Source of the DNA: Kwoniella bestiolae CBS 10118
Lineage: Eukaryota > Basidiomycota > Tremellomycetes > Tremellales > Cryptococcaceae
Direction of reading: 5' to 3'
Assembly: GCF_000512585.2 (NCBI RefSeq)
Contig: NC_089242.1
Span: 2,852,001 to 2,916,000, forward strand
Length of the DNA stretch: 64,000 nt
Shown: piece by piece, positions 22,432 through 33,993 of the stretch
How the letters are laid out: each line of letters opens with the position of its first letter
How positions within the stretch are numbered: the stretch's first letter is position 1
Translations under genes and position numbers: made by a program
The notes under the pieces: generated by a model
The model's database searches: none
Seen by the model: the letters and a program-made list of their open reading frames with translations, nothing else
What the model was told of the DNA's origin: nothing

Positions 22432-25087
22432 ATGGCGCCGGTCGTCGCTTCCGCTGTAGCACTCTTGGCCCTTGCCGGAGCTGTGGACGCTAAACCTTTG
22501 TTGAAACCTGGAAGACATGCCAATCCCCATGTCGCGAGTGTATTATCCGCATCTAGGAGATCACTTCATTCTCTTATCGCCAGATACTACGGTACCAAGC
22601 ATGGTTTGGTAAGTTTCCATCTCCCACCTCACTCTTGTGGAAAGCTCAGCTGATGACTCGTTCCCCCTGTTTAGTCAAAACCACCTCCCCTCCCTGAGAA
22701 GAGAGATACGAGTTTACCATCTGGATGGTCATACTTCGGTTGTGTCAGTGAATCATGGGAGGAGAGATTACTGCAAGGGTTCTCCTTCTCTTCATCTGCA
22801 CTTACCCCCCTTCTCTGTGTAACACACTGCACCAAGCTTGGATACTCATTCGCCGCCACTGAATTCGGAGACGAGGTGGGTTGATTGTCCCCTTCTCTGA
22901 CGTTGATCGACCGCTGATATCAGATATTTCCTTCAGTGCTACTGTGGTAACGAGTTCGTCGGAAGCGGTGGTGGTCGAGCCCCAGACGAAACATGTAACA
23001 TCCCATGTGAAGGTGATACCAGTGAAGGGTGTGGTGCCGCTTGGTACTTGTCGCTCTACCAGTATAACTCCAGTGAACTCGCCGCTTGTAGCGGAGTTGT
23101 TCCAACCACCTCAGTAACCGCCAGTCTTCCTATCGCTACCGAAGTTACCACCACCGTGGTAGAGAACGGCACTACCTCTGTCGGCGTGATTACCACAACT
23201 GCCAATGCCACCATCGCTGTTCCTACTGCTTCTGTCACTGCCAATGCTACCGATGCTATCTCTACCACCGCTTCTGCCACTACCACCGCCTCTTACCCAG
23301 TCCACACCGACGTTGCCGATGCTTCCGAATGGTTCTCTCTCGGTTGTGCCGTTGACAGCGATGACCGACTTCTCAAGGGATCCAGCAAAGTCAGCTTCAC
23401 CGGAATGACCATCGACTCTTGTCTTTCATACTGTGAAGATGCCGGATTCAAGTATGCCGGTGCCGAATACGGTGACGAGTGTTACTGTGCCAACACCTTG
23501 CCAGAGACCGTTCAATACCACGACGACTGGGCTTGTAACGTTGTTTGCGATGGTAACGCCACCGAAGCCTGTGGCGGTGGTTACGCCTTGGAACTCTTCC
23601 AGTTGGTCTCCTCCGCTGGGAACGACACCGATTGCACCACCTCTTCTTCGGTACCTTCGGGTGTCCTCATCGCCACTGGTACTAAGACTGGAGCGAATTC
23701 CACCGCCCTTGCAACCACTTCCGCTTCTACCACCGCTGCCGCCACCACTGCTGTCATAACTACCGCGGCCACTACCAAAGCTGCTACCACCGTAGCCTCC
23801 GGAACTACCAAGACTGCCGCTTCCACAGTCCCAGCTACCACTCAAACCGCCCCTGCCTCCTCCGAGTCACACTATGTCTGGGCCCACCACATGGTAGGAA
23901 ACACCTACCCTTACACCCAATCCAACTGGGCCAACGATATTGCTAAAGCTCAAGCCGCCGGCATTGACGGTTTCGCCTTGAACATGGGATCTGATTCTTG
24001 GCAAGTCGACCGAATCAACGACGCTTACTCCGCCGCTGGTTCATCCGGGTTCAAGCTCTTCCTATCTCTTGACATGACCGTCCTCCCATGCGGCAGTTCC
24101 AACGACGCCAGCAATCTCGTTAACCTCGTCAAGAAGTTCTCTGGTCTTTCCGCTCAAGCCAAACACGACGGTAAAGTCTTGGTCTCCACCTTCGCAGGTT
24201 CAGACTGCGGTATCTCATGGCAAAATGACTTCGTCAGTGCTCTCAAGAACTCTGGTACCCCCATCTTCTTCGTCCCAAGTATTTTCTCCGACCCATCCAC
24301 CTTCTCATCCAACTCGTGGATGGACGGTGAATTGAACTGGAACTCCGGTTGGCCAATGGGTTCAGGTGACCTTGATACATCTTCCGACAAGAAATACATG
24401 TCCGCTCTGGGAGACAAGGAGTACTGGGCCGCTGTATCACCATTCTTCTTCACCCACTTCTCACCTGCTACATGGAACAAGAATTGGTTGTACAAGTCTG
24501 ACGAATGGCTCTACGCTACCCGATGGGAAGACTTGATCGCCATGCGAGACCAAGTAAAATCGGTTGAGATCCTCACATGGAACGATTACGGAGAATCATC
24601 CTACATCGGACCCATCGACGGTGCTCTCCCTGCCGGTTCCGATGTCTGGACTAACGGATTCGAACACACCGCTCTCAACTCTTTGACTTCATACTACGCT
24701 ACTGCTTTCAAGACCGGTTCATACCCTCAAATCACCAAGGATGAAATTGTGATGTGGGCCAGACCTCACCCTCACGATGCCACCGCCTCTTCTGATGGTA
24801 CTGGCAAGCCTACCGGATGGAACTACACCGAAGATTACCTTTGGGCCGTCGTTCTCGCTACTGCCGATTCTTCCGTCACTCTCACTTCAGGTTCAAACTC
24901 CCAAACCTTCCAGGTTTCAGCCGGTTTGAACAAACTCAAACTCTCCATGTCACCCGGTTCAATCTCCGGATCCATCTCCAGATCAGGATCAACCGTCGCT
25001 TCGTACAACGCTGGCTCAGCTTTCACCTACACAAATAACCCCGTGACATACAACTACAACTACTTTGTCGGATCGAGCTCCTCATAA
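22432..25087 (+). CDS. Secreted alpha-1,3-glucanase (GH71) with two WSC domains
   Basis: Three exons: 22432-22608, 22675-22875 and 22937-25087, predicting 842 aa. A signal peptide (MAPVVASAVALLALAGAVDA) precedes a first WSC domain, about residues 80-160. Its cysteine blocks are FGCVSE, LLCVTHC, ECYCGNE, TCNIPC and EGCGAAW, and intron 2 falls just before CYC. A Ser/Thr/Ala linker leads to a second WSC domain at about 258-345 (LGCAVD, SCLSYC, ECYCANT, ACNVVC, EACGGG). A second Thr-rich linker, probably O-glycosylated, leads to the catalytic domain from about 436. Its start, YVWAHHMVGNTYPYT, is followed by GIDGFALNMG, FKLFLSLDM, SVEILTWNDYGES and a beta-rich C-terminal part. This is GH71, mutanase-type, which hydrolyses alpha-1,3-glucan in the fungal wall. 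The WSC domains probably hold it on wall polysaccharide. Confidence 0.9.
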
Positions 25088-26582
25088 ATCAGAGTGTCCT
25101 AGAGCTCTCTGCCTGTATATATAGAAGTGGACCTAGAAGTGAGGGGGTTAATTTGTTACGATAGACATTCTTCGTGCTGGCACGGACAATCATTTTATAG
25201 ATATATAGCTTATATAACGGAATCCTAAAGTAGTCTTTTTCTATATTCATTCGTATTCGTACTTTTTCGGGATAATTGATACGTTCTTTCTCTCACGGAC
25301 CCCTCTTGATACGAGGTTATGCACAAAGTAATGCAATAATAGATGCCTCCACAGTATAAATCGTGCTTCGATCAGCATAATCCACCATGGTACTTAGCAG
25401 TCAGAGCAAAGGTCGGAGCATTCAACGACTTGTCTGCATCCAGCCATGGAAAACAACAGACTAACGGGACTAGTTCCTCTCGAGGTATACTAACCCTCAT
25501 ATTCGCTAGCGTTGTGAATCGAGATCCCTCACGATCGATTCGATGGATTTCACGATTCCAATAATACGTGTCATCCTGTCCAGCTTGTTGTGTCAGCTTC
25601 AACAAGCAAACTTGAATACCTAGGTGACTATGACTTTACACATTGCGGATTGCGGCACGGAAAGGAAAACAGAGAAAACAAGCTATTGCCGCACAGGAAA
25701 AGCGGCACTTGGGTTGGCATTTTTACTGTTTTGGGTAGAAATTGAAAAGGTTAAAATCTGCAAACACGGATGAAAGGCGTCAAGGTTCTGGACCTTCTCG
25801 CCCCTACTGTACCCACCAGACAATCACCTTATCCGATAGGCTCTGATTCTTGATCCTCGGCCGCAAGATGAGGCAATCGATGTTCTGTACGCAGCATATG
25901 AATGCGATGCATCGACTGGAACCGAAATACGTCGAGTCTCTTGTTAGGATGCATGGATGGACTTGTTGCAATTTTACCATTACTTCTCTTTTTCATCTCT
26001 TTCTTCCATCTTCCTCCGGTTGCATGACCTGCTCAATCGTCTCAACATAAATCCGCGATAGACAGGTCGATCGAACGTGATCAAAGCGTGAACGGATCCA
26101 GCATTACACCGTAAACCGGCGGAAAAACAGGATCAAAAGGATTTTACTGGTTAAGGAAAAATAAAGCCTCGCTTCTCACGTCATTTCAATTGCCAAAATC
26201 CCAATCCCACCGCGGAAGTCCTTATCAAAGTTTTCGTCTTTGCTCCAACCATAAAGTACTCCCACTCGTCAGGTTTAGCTTATTTCGGTTCCTTAGCTTT
26301 GTGCTTTCTTTATCAATTTTCAACTCGTCTCTAATCGATCGTCTTTCTCTTTCACCTTGTCATCACCATCGTAACATACTTCCATATCGACCAAACTGGC
26401 TTTCAGAACAGACATTAGCATCCTTTGGACTAGTACCGGGCCGGAGTGCGGGATATACCGACGTACAGAGCAATTGCCGATCAGACTTTCTACCAGGATA
26501 GATACACCTTATCTGGTGATACCTCGCCGATCCATCTCTTCCACACAATTACTCCAACCTTACAGGTCATCTACCATACACC
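25088..26582. other. Intergenic region between GH71 and arrestin genes
   Basis: About 1.5 kb. No open frame here has domain or splice support. AT-rich sequence with TATATAGATATATAGC at 25194-25215 follows the GH71 stop and is probably 3' flank. Pyrimidine-rich sequence at 26290-26400 is probably the next gene's 5' UTR. Confidence 0.4.
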
Positions 26583-29347
26583 ATGCCTTCCCGTTGGCAC
26601 CCACCCGGGTTCACCTCCTCTACACCTGGCTCAGCCAACTCCTCTCGACCCTCCTCTCGAGCATCCTCACCTACCAGAAATGGCCCAGCATCCCGACCCT
26701 CTCACATCACCTTACCCGGACGACGACGCGAGGGTACAGTAGACTCTGGTGATCCATTATCGGACTACTTCTCGGGGTCGTATGGCAGTCATTCCGGATT
26801 AGATACCCCCAGCTCGGCATCTGGTTCAGCATGGGGTGGCCTCATGACTCCCAGTTCCTCTACACCGGGGATGATGACTCCAGGTGGAACCTCGCACGCT
26901 CCACATATAGAAATCATATTGGACTCGGATCACTTAGTGATGCGGGGTGCAGGAGGGGATATGAACCCTGCGTATCTATCGGGAAGGGTTGAATTGGATT
27001 TACCTCAAGCTATCAATCTGAAAGAGTTGACCATGCACATGACGGGAAAAGCAAAAGTGCAATTCTCAGATAACTCGGGGTAAGTGATTGTGTTCTCATC
27101 GTCCTGTCGTTGGGGATATTGATCGTCGCTGGGGATACTGAGACTAATCCCTGCACTCCTCCTCACAGAACCTCCTCGAAGAGTCACCATTTCACCCATG
27201 TATTCACCACTCACGACTGGTCTTTCCTCCAAGGTGGAAAAGGGCACGCCCACACGCTCAAAGCAGGGCACCACAGCTTCCCCTTCTCCTTCATGCTCAA
27301 CGGCAACCTTCCCTCCTCACTTCGTACATACTCCAGCGACGCCGTCATCGTCTACAAACTCCGTGCTACAGGTGTTAGAACAGGGTTCGCCAGTAACGTT
27401 TCCACCCAGAAAGAATTCACCCTCACTAGAATGTACACATCTGATGCCCTCGAGTTCACTCAGACCCTCGAGATCGAGAACACCTGGCCTGGGAAAGTCA
27501 TGTACTCCCTCACACTCCCTTACAAAGCCTATGCAGCTGGAGACGAGATACCGGTCAACGTCAAATTTATGCCATTAGCCAAAGGAACTAGAGTGACCCA
27601 GGTGACATCGGTCTTGAAGGAATATACCTTAGTCCACACTCGGCATTCCTCTCGACCCGAAACAAGGGTTTTGAGCTGTATCAAACATGAGATGCGTCAA
27701 GGTAGAGCCGTAGAGGTCGCTCGAGAGCCCGTTAGACCCCCTTCACACTGGTACGAACCGCCCTCCGCCAATCGGAGTCTCACTACGTCCCGACAATCTA
27801 GTCCTGCCCAGACGCCTGTTGTGGGCAGTCGCGCGAGATTGGCACCGACATGGGGAGACCGACCTGACGATTCCTATTTCCCTGCTCCCGCTGCCGATGC
27901 CAACGGTGATGGCAGTGGTAGTGGAAATGCTCAAGCTGGACCATCCAACTCGTCAACCCACGGATCTATCTCGACCGAAGAGACAGATATAGAAATAGGA
28001 GATGACGAAGTCAATACCCACTTCACCATCCCAGTACCCAAATGGGTCACCCCTTCTCACGCTATTCACCCGGTATTTGTCACGCACAAGATCAAATGGT
28101 CATGCTCCATCTCCAATCCCGACGGACACGTATCAGAACTTCGATGTGCATTACCAATCTTGATATTGGATCATAGTCTGTACGACGAAGCTAGAGCCGC
28201 AGGAGCAAGTACGAGGGGATTATTATTCGGACAAACCACTGAAGAACCTCAAGTCGACCTTCCAAGTTACAGTAATCACGTGTACGACCGAATCGCCATT
28301 GCCGATTCCGCTACCACCACTTCGGGATTCATGCCGAGGTCTTTACAAGCCACTCCATTACCATCCCCTCACGACGATACACCCCCAAGTAGGAGTCGAC
28401 CCCCTTCTCGACCCGCTTCGCCCACAAGACATCAGAGTTACGGTGCCACCTCGACGTCCTCTCGAAGTGGCGAACCAACACCTGCGACGGACGTTCCCCC
28501 AAGAAGACAATTGAGTCAATGGGCAGACAGCGAGTTGCTGATGTCTTTGGGGGCACTACGAACCCACTCCAACGAAACTTCTCCGAATGCTACTCCCCCC
28601 GACTCTCGTGGTCCATCCCGACCACTAAGCAGGAGAAACTCTTTCACCAGATCCGGACGAAGTAGTAGGACCGGATCCAGGGCGAATTCCAGAGCTTCCT
28701 CACCTGAGAGAGGGTCTCATAGCAACCCCAGCTCCAACCCCGGCAGTTATGCGGAAGACTCTCACGTTAGACCAGGCAGTGAAAGGAGGAATACCGGTGG
28801 ATTGCATTCCCTCTTCCACCTTCAGAAGAACATCCGGCCTTTATCGCATCTAAGCGGTGGTCGACCAATCCTAAAATCTTCAAACACGCAAAATCACAAC
28901 GATAGTATACCTCGTAACGCTTCATTCTCAGGCGGTCTGAGCAGCTCCCATTCCTCGACCAACGGAACCAACGGACACGAGAGATCCCACGTATCGTTCG
29001 CGCCTCACGCGAATGTCGTATCGGGTAACGGCCCACCAACATTCTCGATAGGTGATCCAGATGGCGAAGGAGAAGAGGAAGAGGAGGAGGAGGAAGACCC
29101 GCTATCTAGAGTACCGTCCTACGCTATAGCCTCAAGAGGTTTCTTGGGCGGTGGGGTCGTCCCGTTAGATGTTGCTTTGCCTACATATGACGCTTCGGAG
29201 GACATGCAACGCACGAGAAGCGCCACGGACCTCACGAATAGTAGTGGTGGGTTAATAAGGCCTAGGAGTGACACCGCACTGGTTCAGCTGGGTGCGCAGG
29301 CTGCTGCTGATGCGGAGGAACGAGCGGGCGAGGAAGGTGGTGCATAG
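26583..29347 (+). CDS. Alpha-arrestin (ART-type ubiquitin-ligase adaptor)
   Basis: Two exons: 26583-27079 and 27169-29347, predicting 891 aa. A disordered Ser/Pro-rich start (about 105 residues) precedes an arrestin-N fold from IEIILDSDHLVMRGAGGD, through NLKELTMHMTGKAKV, to KAGHHSFPFSFMLNGNLPSS. The arrestin-C fold follows (YSLTLPYKAYAAGDEIPVNV, the family's typical 'G-D-x-I-P-V' turn) and continues to HVSELRCALPILILDHSLYDEA. The long C-terminal tail is disordered with basic RS runs, an acidic poly-Glu run near 29083-29098, and LPSY and LPTY motifs that fit WW-domain binding. Such proteins recruit the HECT ligase Rsp5 to plasma-membrane transporters for endocytosis. Which ART it corresponds to cannot be told from sequence alone. 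The start ATG follows CATACACC. Confidence 0.88.
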
Positions 29348-29938
29348 CATTGACAACGAGGATATAATGGGAAAGTCGACACATACATATATATAGACAT
29401 AGACATACAAGCAATATCAAGTCTCGCATGCATACATTGTAGTAGGACTAAAATCATTTCAGGTGGAATGGCAGAGCTACAGCTCTATAATGCTCGTGTA
29501 CCAAACCTTTCTGCTTCAAACAAGGCGTCGATGTGACTTAGACATGGCTAGGACAGTAGATGCATCTACTAATGGGACTCGTTGTTCATTATATCTCATT
29601 TTGCATAACCTGTTTTACATATTTGTTTGTCGTAATTTACTGGATCACTCGGAAAGGAATGAATCGAAGAGCCCTATTTTACAGATTCAACTACAATATG
29701 CGATTATATACAGGATACAAGGAACGAATTAAGGCTTGGCTAGATGGTCTACATCTGCTCTTCTATGCAGATCTTCGTGAGAAAGAATAAGAAATGTGTA
29801 TTTGGGTGTACCGTATCTAGATGGGCTGTGGATGGAAGAAGGATGATCGTTATCGATGATCGTTGTGGATATGATTCGTCACCCGCGTTTCGTTGATGGA
29901 ATGAAATGAAATGTAATGGTGGCAAATATCCTGTTCCC
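29348..29938. other. Convergent 3' flanks
   Basis: Gap between the arrestin stop and the stop of the next, minus-strand gene. No supported coding sequence; a TATATATATAG run at 29385-29395 is AT-rich 3' flank. Confidence 0.45.
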
Positions 29939-30995
29939 CTAACCCCTCATCGCCCTCTCCTTCTCCTCTCTCTCCAACCTATCAATCTCCCTCTGCCAAT
30001 AAATAACCCCATCAGAAGCCTTCCTCCTCTTCTCCCTCCTCTCCTCTTCCTCCTTACTGTTCAACCCTAGTCCCAGCACGACATTCGGTACCTTCCCATT
30101 AAGATTATAGTTCTGCAAGGGATTACTACTAAACGACATGGACATAGCCTTCTTAGCTCGATTCCTCAGTCCCCCTTGTCCCCCTTGTGCCGCCACCGCC
30201 CCCTCGGTGGGTAGACAGGATTGTACAGGCGATGATCTGTCCAATTCGGCCAATCGCTTGATCTCGTCCTTGGCGTTCTCGAGACATGCCTTTGCGTGCC
30301 CTAGTGTACCGGGAACCAGACCCAGTATGCGCTCGGCCTTATGAGCGAGGGTAAAGATTCCCTCTGTGGAATGGTGGTGACGGGGCGGAGAAGTTGATCT
30401 TGCTTTTTGGAGATGACGGGAAGAAGGGATGGATATAGGGTGTTGTTGCGAGGGGGTGACTGGTCGTGAGGATGTGTGGGAGGATCGTGAGTCTGATGGA
30501 CGGCGGGTTAGCATGACTTGATGAAGCGAAGGCAGCAGGTCATATATGGCTCGATCAAGTCGTATATGGTTGAGTGGCGAAAAGGAAAGAAGTAAAAAGA
30601 CTGGAAACACAGGGCAGAGAGGAGTGTGTATACAACTTGGAAAGGCGGTGTGACTGGTTTGGGAAGGGTACACACAGGAGACAAGTTGACGAAAGGTATA
30701 TCCTCTATTGAATGGAAAAGATCAACTCACCAGACAACTCGTCCATATCCTCATCAACACTCATAAACTCATCCTCATTCTCACTCTCCAGCTCCTCCCT
30801 TCTACCTCCGCCACGTCTATACGCACTCTCATTCGACCTTCTACTCCTCTCGGTCTCCTCCATGGGTGATTTCTTGGACTGACTTCCCTGGAAGATCGAC
30901 GTATCGGTGAAAGGAGATGAGTCGTTGGAGTATGAGTAGTTGAGTTTGCGTAGGGATAGGGATCCGACGGTGGTCTCGTACATCCCACTTGACAT
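29939..30995 (-). CDS. Uncharacterised protein, mostly disordered
   Basis: Two exons: 30995-30731 and 30492-29939, predicting 272 aa. The start at 30995 follows CACCCCAAA, a good context; an upstream in-frame ATG at 31043 is possible. Exon 1 encodes a Ser/Arg/Glu-rich segment with an acidic end (ENEDEFMSVDEDMDELSG). Exon 2 has a Ser/Pro-rich part and then a more ordered block, STEGIFTLAHKAERILGLVP followed by GTLGHAKACLENAKDEIKRL, which looks helical. It ends in GVIYWQREIDRLEREEKERA, a likely coiled coil. The intron has GTGAGT and GCTAACC with a CATCAG end. No known domain is recognised. The codon phase and clean splice make it a real gene; a nuclear or regulatory role would be a guess. Confidence 0.65.
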
Positions 30996-32594
30996 TTTGG
31001 GGTGTGTTTTGATGGGATCGGTGGTGGTGATATCCAGTATCAATACAGTTGAAAGAGATTATAGGTTGATTGACCAGTCGTATATCTTTTTTGCTTTGAG
31101 TCGCAGGTGGGACAGTCCCAACTTCTTGCTTGAAAGAATTTCTATCTGGAATCAGAGGAGGAGGTTGATGTAGAGGATGAAATCACTCGTTTGATTGTTT
31201 AAAGTAGAAATTCGGTTGGAGTAAATCTTTTCAAACAGGATAAACCTACACACAAGGGGAAGAATCCTCTCTCAGGGGCCGTGTGTGTAGATAGATGAGT
31301 GACACAAAGGGGCAAGGGGGCCGAGTTTGAAACTCTTTTTTCTCGTATCTGTAAGATTTAGAATTAAGAGGTGATTTGCAGCGTGAGAGAGAGTAGGCGA
31401 GAATGGTTTATCGTTGAAAGGGGTAAGAGGACGATAAAGGAACGAGAAAGGATGTATATCGTTCGCGGTATGAAGTCCAGTCCCGTATGTGTGTGATCCC
31501 TAGTATGGGACAGGTCACCTCGGTGTGGGGATTCGGTTCCGAGTGAATGACAATGGAATAGAGCAGAATGGGTTGTAGAGTGGTTTGGGAAAAGGTAATC
31601 CTTGTGAGAGTATTTGTTTGTTGAGAAGTTTGTTGGGTAGGTAGATGGTGGATCTTGTATGGGAGGAAGGGACAGTGGTACTAGTATTTGATAGATTGTT
31701 GGATGGTGGGACACTTCCTTTGTCGTCAAGTTGGATATACAACGATACCTTAGGTTGCACTATCGATCCTTCGGTTTTGGGATGTACGTGCGTCAGTCTA
31801 AATGGTAACTGATCTTAAGAGCGAAAGGTGGAATGGATGTAGGGAGAAAGAGAAGAATAGAAAGATCTGAAATCACCTCAGAGGAGGTATATATACGATT
31901 AGCGACATAGCACAGACTGATTGTTGACAACGTATTGGTTTAGCGTACCGCATTGATGCTGCGTTTTGATCACTCGTTAGATCGCTTTGGTCGGTTCATC
32001 GCTTGGCAATTTGATTGTTTTTTGATCATCAACAACAACCAGGTCATAATCGTGTGACTGCTGACTGTGGAGTGGGAAGACCAAAGTGGGGAGGGATAGA
32101 GGGATAGATTAGCTCGTTTCATGTATTCGTATTGTGAGATGAATGCATTGTTCATGCATGCCACTGTGAACATCGAGGCATGATGTAAGCGGCTATGCAT
32201 TCATGCAGATGAGGTCCCATCATCACTGCGAGGAGGAAGATGGGGAGAGGAACACCTAGAATGTTTTTTGATGTTTTTGATGTTTTTGACCCTTGTTTCA
32301 TGTTTTCGTTTTTTGTTGGCATCTCACCCCGTCTTCATGTCCGTTCTTTCATCTCGTCTAACACTTGCACTTGTCCCTGTTCCTGTTGATTGGTGAATGA
32401 GCCGATGCATACGGATCAAGAGGGTGAAGGAACTCAGGAGGTGTATATCTGAGTATGCATGGTATATTGTGTATGTTACATGTTGTATCCCTATCGTATT
32501 GCAATCTGTGTCAGAACCGTAAGATTGTAATTTTCCACAACAAGCACGAGGGACTTACCTGAGCGCAGTCTATTCGTACCTTGGCTTCTAGCAA
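30996..32594. other. Intergenic region, nothing supported
   Basis: About 1.6 kb. Several minus-strand open frames of 60-120 codons overlap one another here with Ser/Thr/His-rich random composition and no paired splice sites. A short direct repeat of TGTTTTTGA units lies at about 32262-32289. It probably contains the promoter of the minus-strand gene ending at 29939. Confidence 0.4.
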
Positions 32595-33346
32595 CTACTC
32601 ATCTATCTGTCTAAGATTGTTCTCTATCCAAGCTGGATTAGGGTATATCTATAGATGCACGAATATCCAGACCCATCAGCGATCCTGTGAAAGTGTGTGA
32701 TGTAATCCAATTGACTCACTCTAGCCAACACCTTCCCTTTGACCATGGCAATAGGCACAGGACCATATTTCCTCGAATCCGTCGAATTACTAAGATTATC
32801 ACCCACAAGCCAAACATGACCCTTGGGCACCTTGACCCATTGACCCTCTCCATTCCTCTTTGGTTTTCTCATCAGCTCCTCATGCGAAATATGACTGTTC
32901 TCATCGTGTCCTTCCAACTCTATATCCTGGGGTACATCCACCATAAATCCCACACCGGCATTATCGATCCATTTTCTCTGATTACCCCTTCTAGGCTCTA
33001 TCTCTATCAAGTCACCTTCAATCCCCACCACCCGCTTACAGACGGTCTGACTTGGGTCCATGGGTGACGTCGCGACTACCACATCTCCCCTCTTAGGCCT
33101 ATTTGAACGCGTGTGTTTCTCGCTGAATGGCGACCAGTATGGTAAGGGCGATACCAAGACACAATCACCATGCTGAGATAGGGTAGGTAACATTGAGAAT
33201 CCGGTGCATATCCTTAGCTCGACTAGGGTGGTGGAGACTAGGTGGAGAGTAGCCAAGATTTGGATGGTCCGGATCGTGGTGGGTAATAATGGCGGTGGAC
33301 GATATCGTGAGAAGACATTGCGTAGTCGGAAGTAAGGGCTGGCCAT
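32595..33346 (-). CDS. IMP1: Mitochondrial inner membrane peptidase subunit 1
   Basis: Two exons: 33346-32720 and 32648-32595, predicting 226 aa. It is an S26-family signal peptidase that removes sorting peptides from proteins reaching the mitochondrial intermembrane space. An N-terminal helix (IQILATLHLVSTTLVE) precedes the nucleophile motif GFSMLPTL with Ser51. RGDVVVATSP follows, then CKRVVGIEGD with the general-base Lys104, then GHVWLVGDNLSNSTDSRKYG, the family's box E. Box E with GDN..NS.DSR points to Imp1 or Imp2; the overall pattern fits Imp1 better. The C-terminal exon (IYPNPAWIENNLRQIDE) was recovered by splicing GTGAGTCAA...CTATAG. Without it the frame runs into unrelated residues. 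An in-frame ATG at 33442 would add 32 residues and could supply more targeting sequence. Confidence 0.87.
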
Positions 33347-33993
33347 ATCGGATGATATGCCTTGTGCCCGAGTACGAGGAGTGTCGAGCGTGTTCTGTAG
33401 GTGATAGTATAGTGATGCAAAGCAATTATCGACATTCAACATCTTTTGGACTGTCTACTTTCTGACGATCGTCGGATGAAATCCGGAGTGCGCCGTCAAC
33501 CCCGATTTAGAGTATGAGTATGAGATTTACGTTTGTGTCATATTCAGAATTACATCCTGCAGATCATCCTAGGCAGCACGCATGCTAGTCTTTTCGCAAC
33601 TTCAGGCGAGTCATGTAGATGCAGTAGCTCCAGCATCTCCAGGGGAGTCATTACACGAGTCAATGATGCATACGTACAAGTACAACAGCAATGAGGGTGG
33701 ACGTTTCAGGTTGGTGAGCGGGCCTGGTGGAGGATGAAAGGATGAATAACGTAATCAAACGTCAATGATTGCGAGCAGCAATCTACTAGAAAACACCATT
33801 AAATCAGCATCCAGCAATCATCGCATATGTATACAATTCGCCTTGATACATTCACCTTTGTCATCATACATATCATTATCCTATCTTATCATAAGTAGCT
33901 GATCCGATGCTCACTGTATCGTCCTCAGTGACTATCCCTTCTAAACCACGAAATCGACCGACCACTTGATCACACGAACTCCGAGACATCATC
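33347..33993. other. Divergent promoter region (IMP1 / RING protein)
   Basis: Both neighbours are transcribed outwards from here. Apart from the possible N-terminal extension of IMP1 up to 33442, no coding sequence was seen. Confidence 0.45.

Noticed and set aside
31364..31760. Overlapping minus-strand frames upstream of the 272-aa protein
   Set aside because: Two overlapping frames of similar length with Ser/Thr/His-rich random composition; no start context, splice pair or domain.
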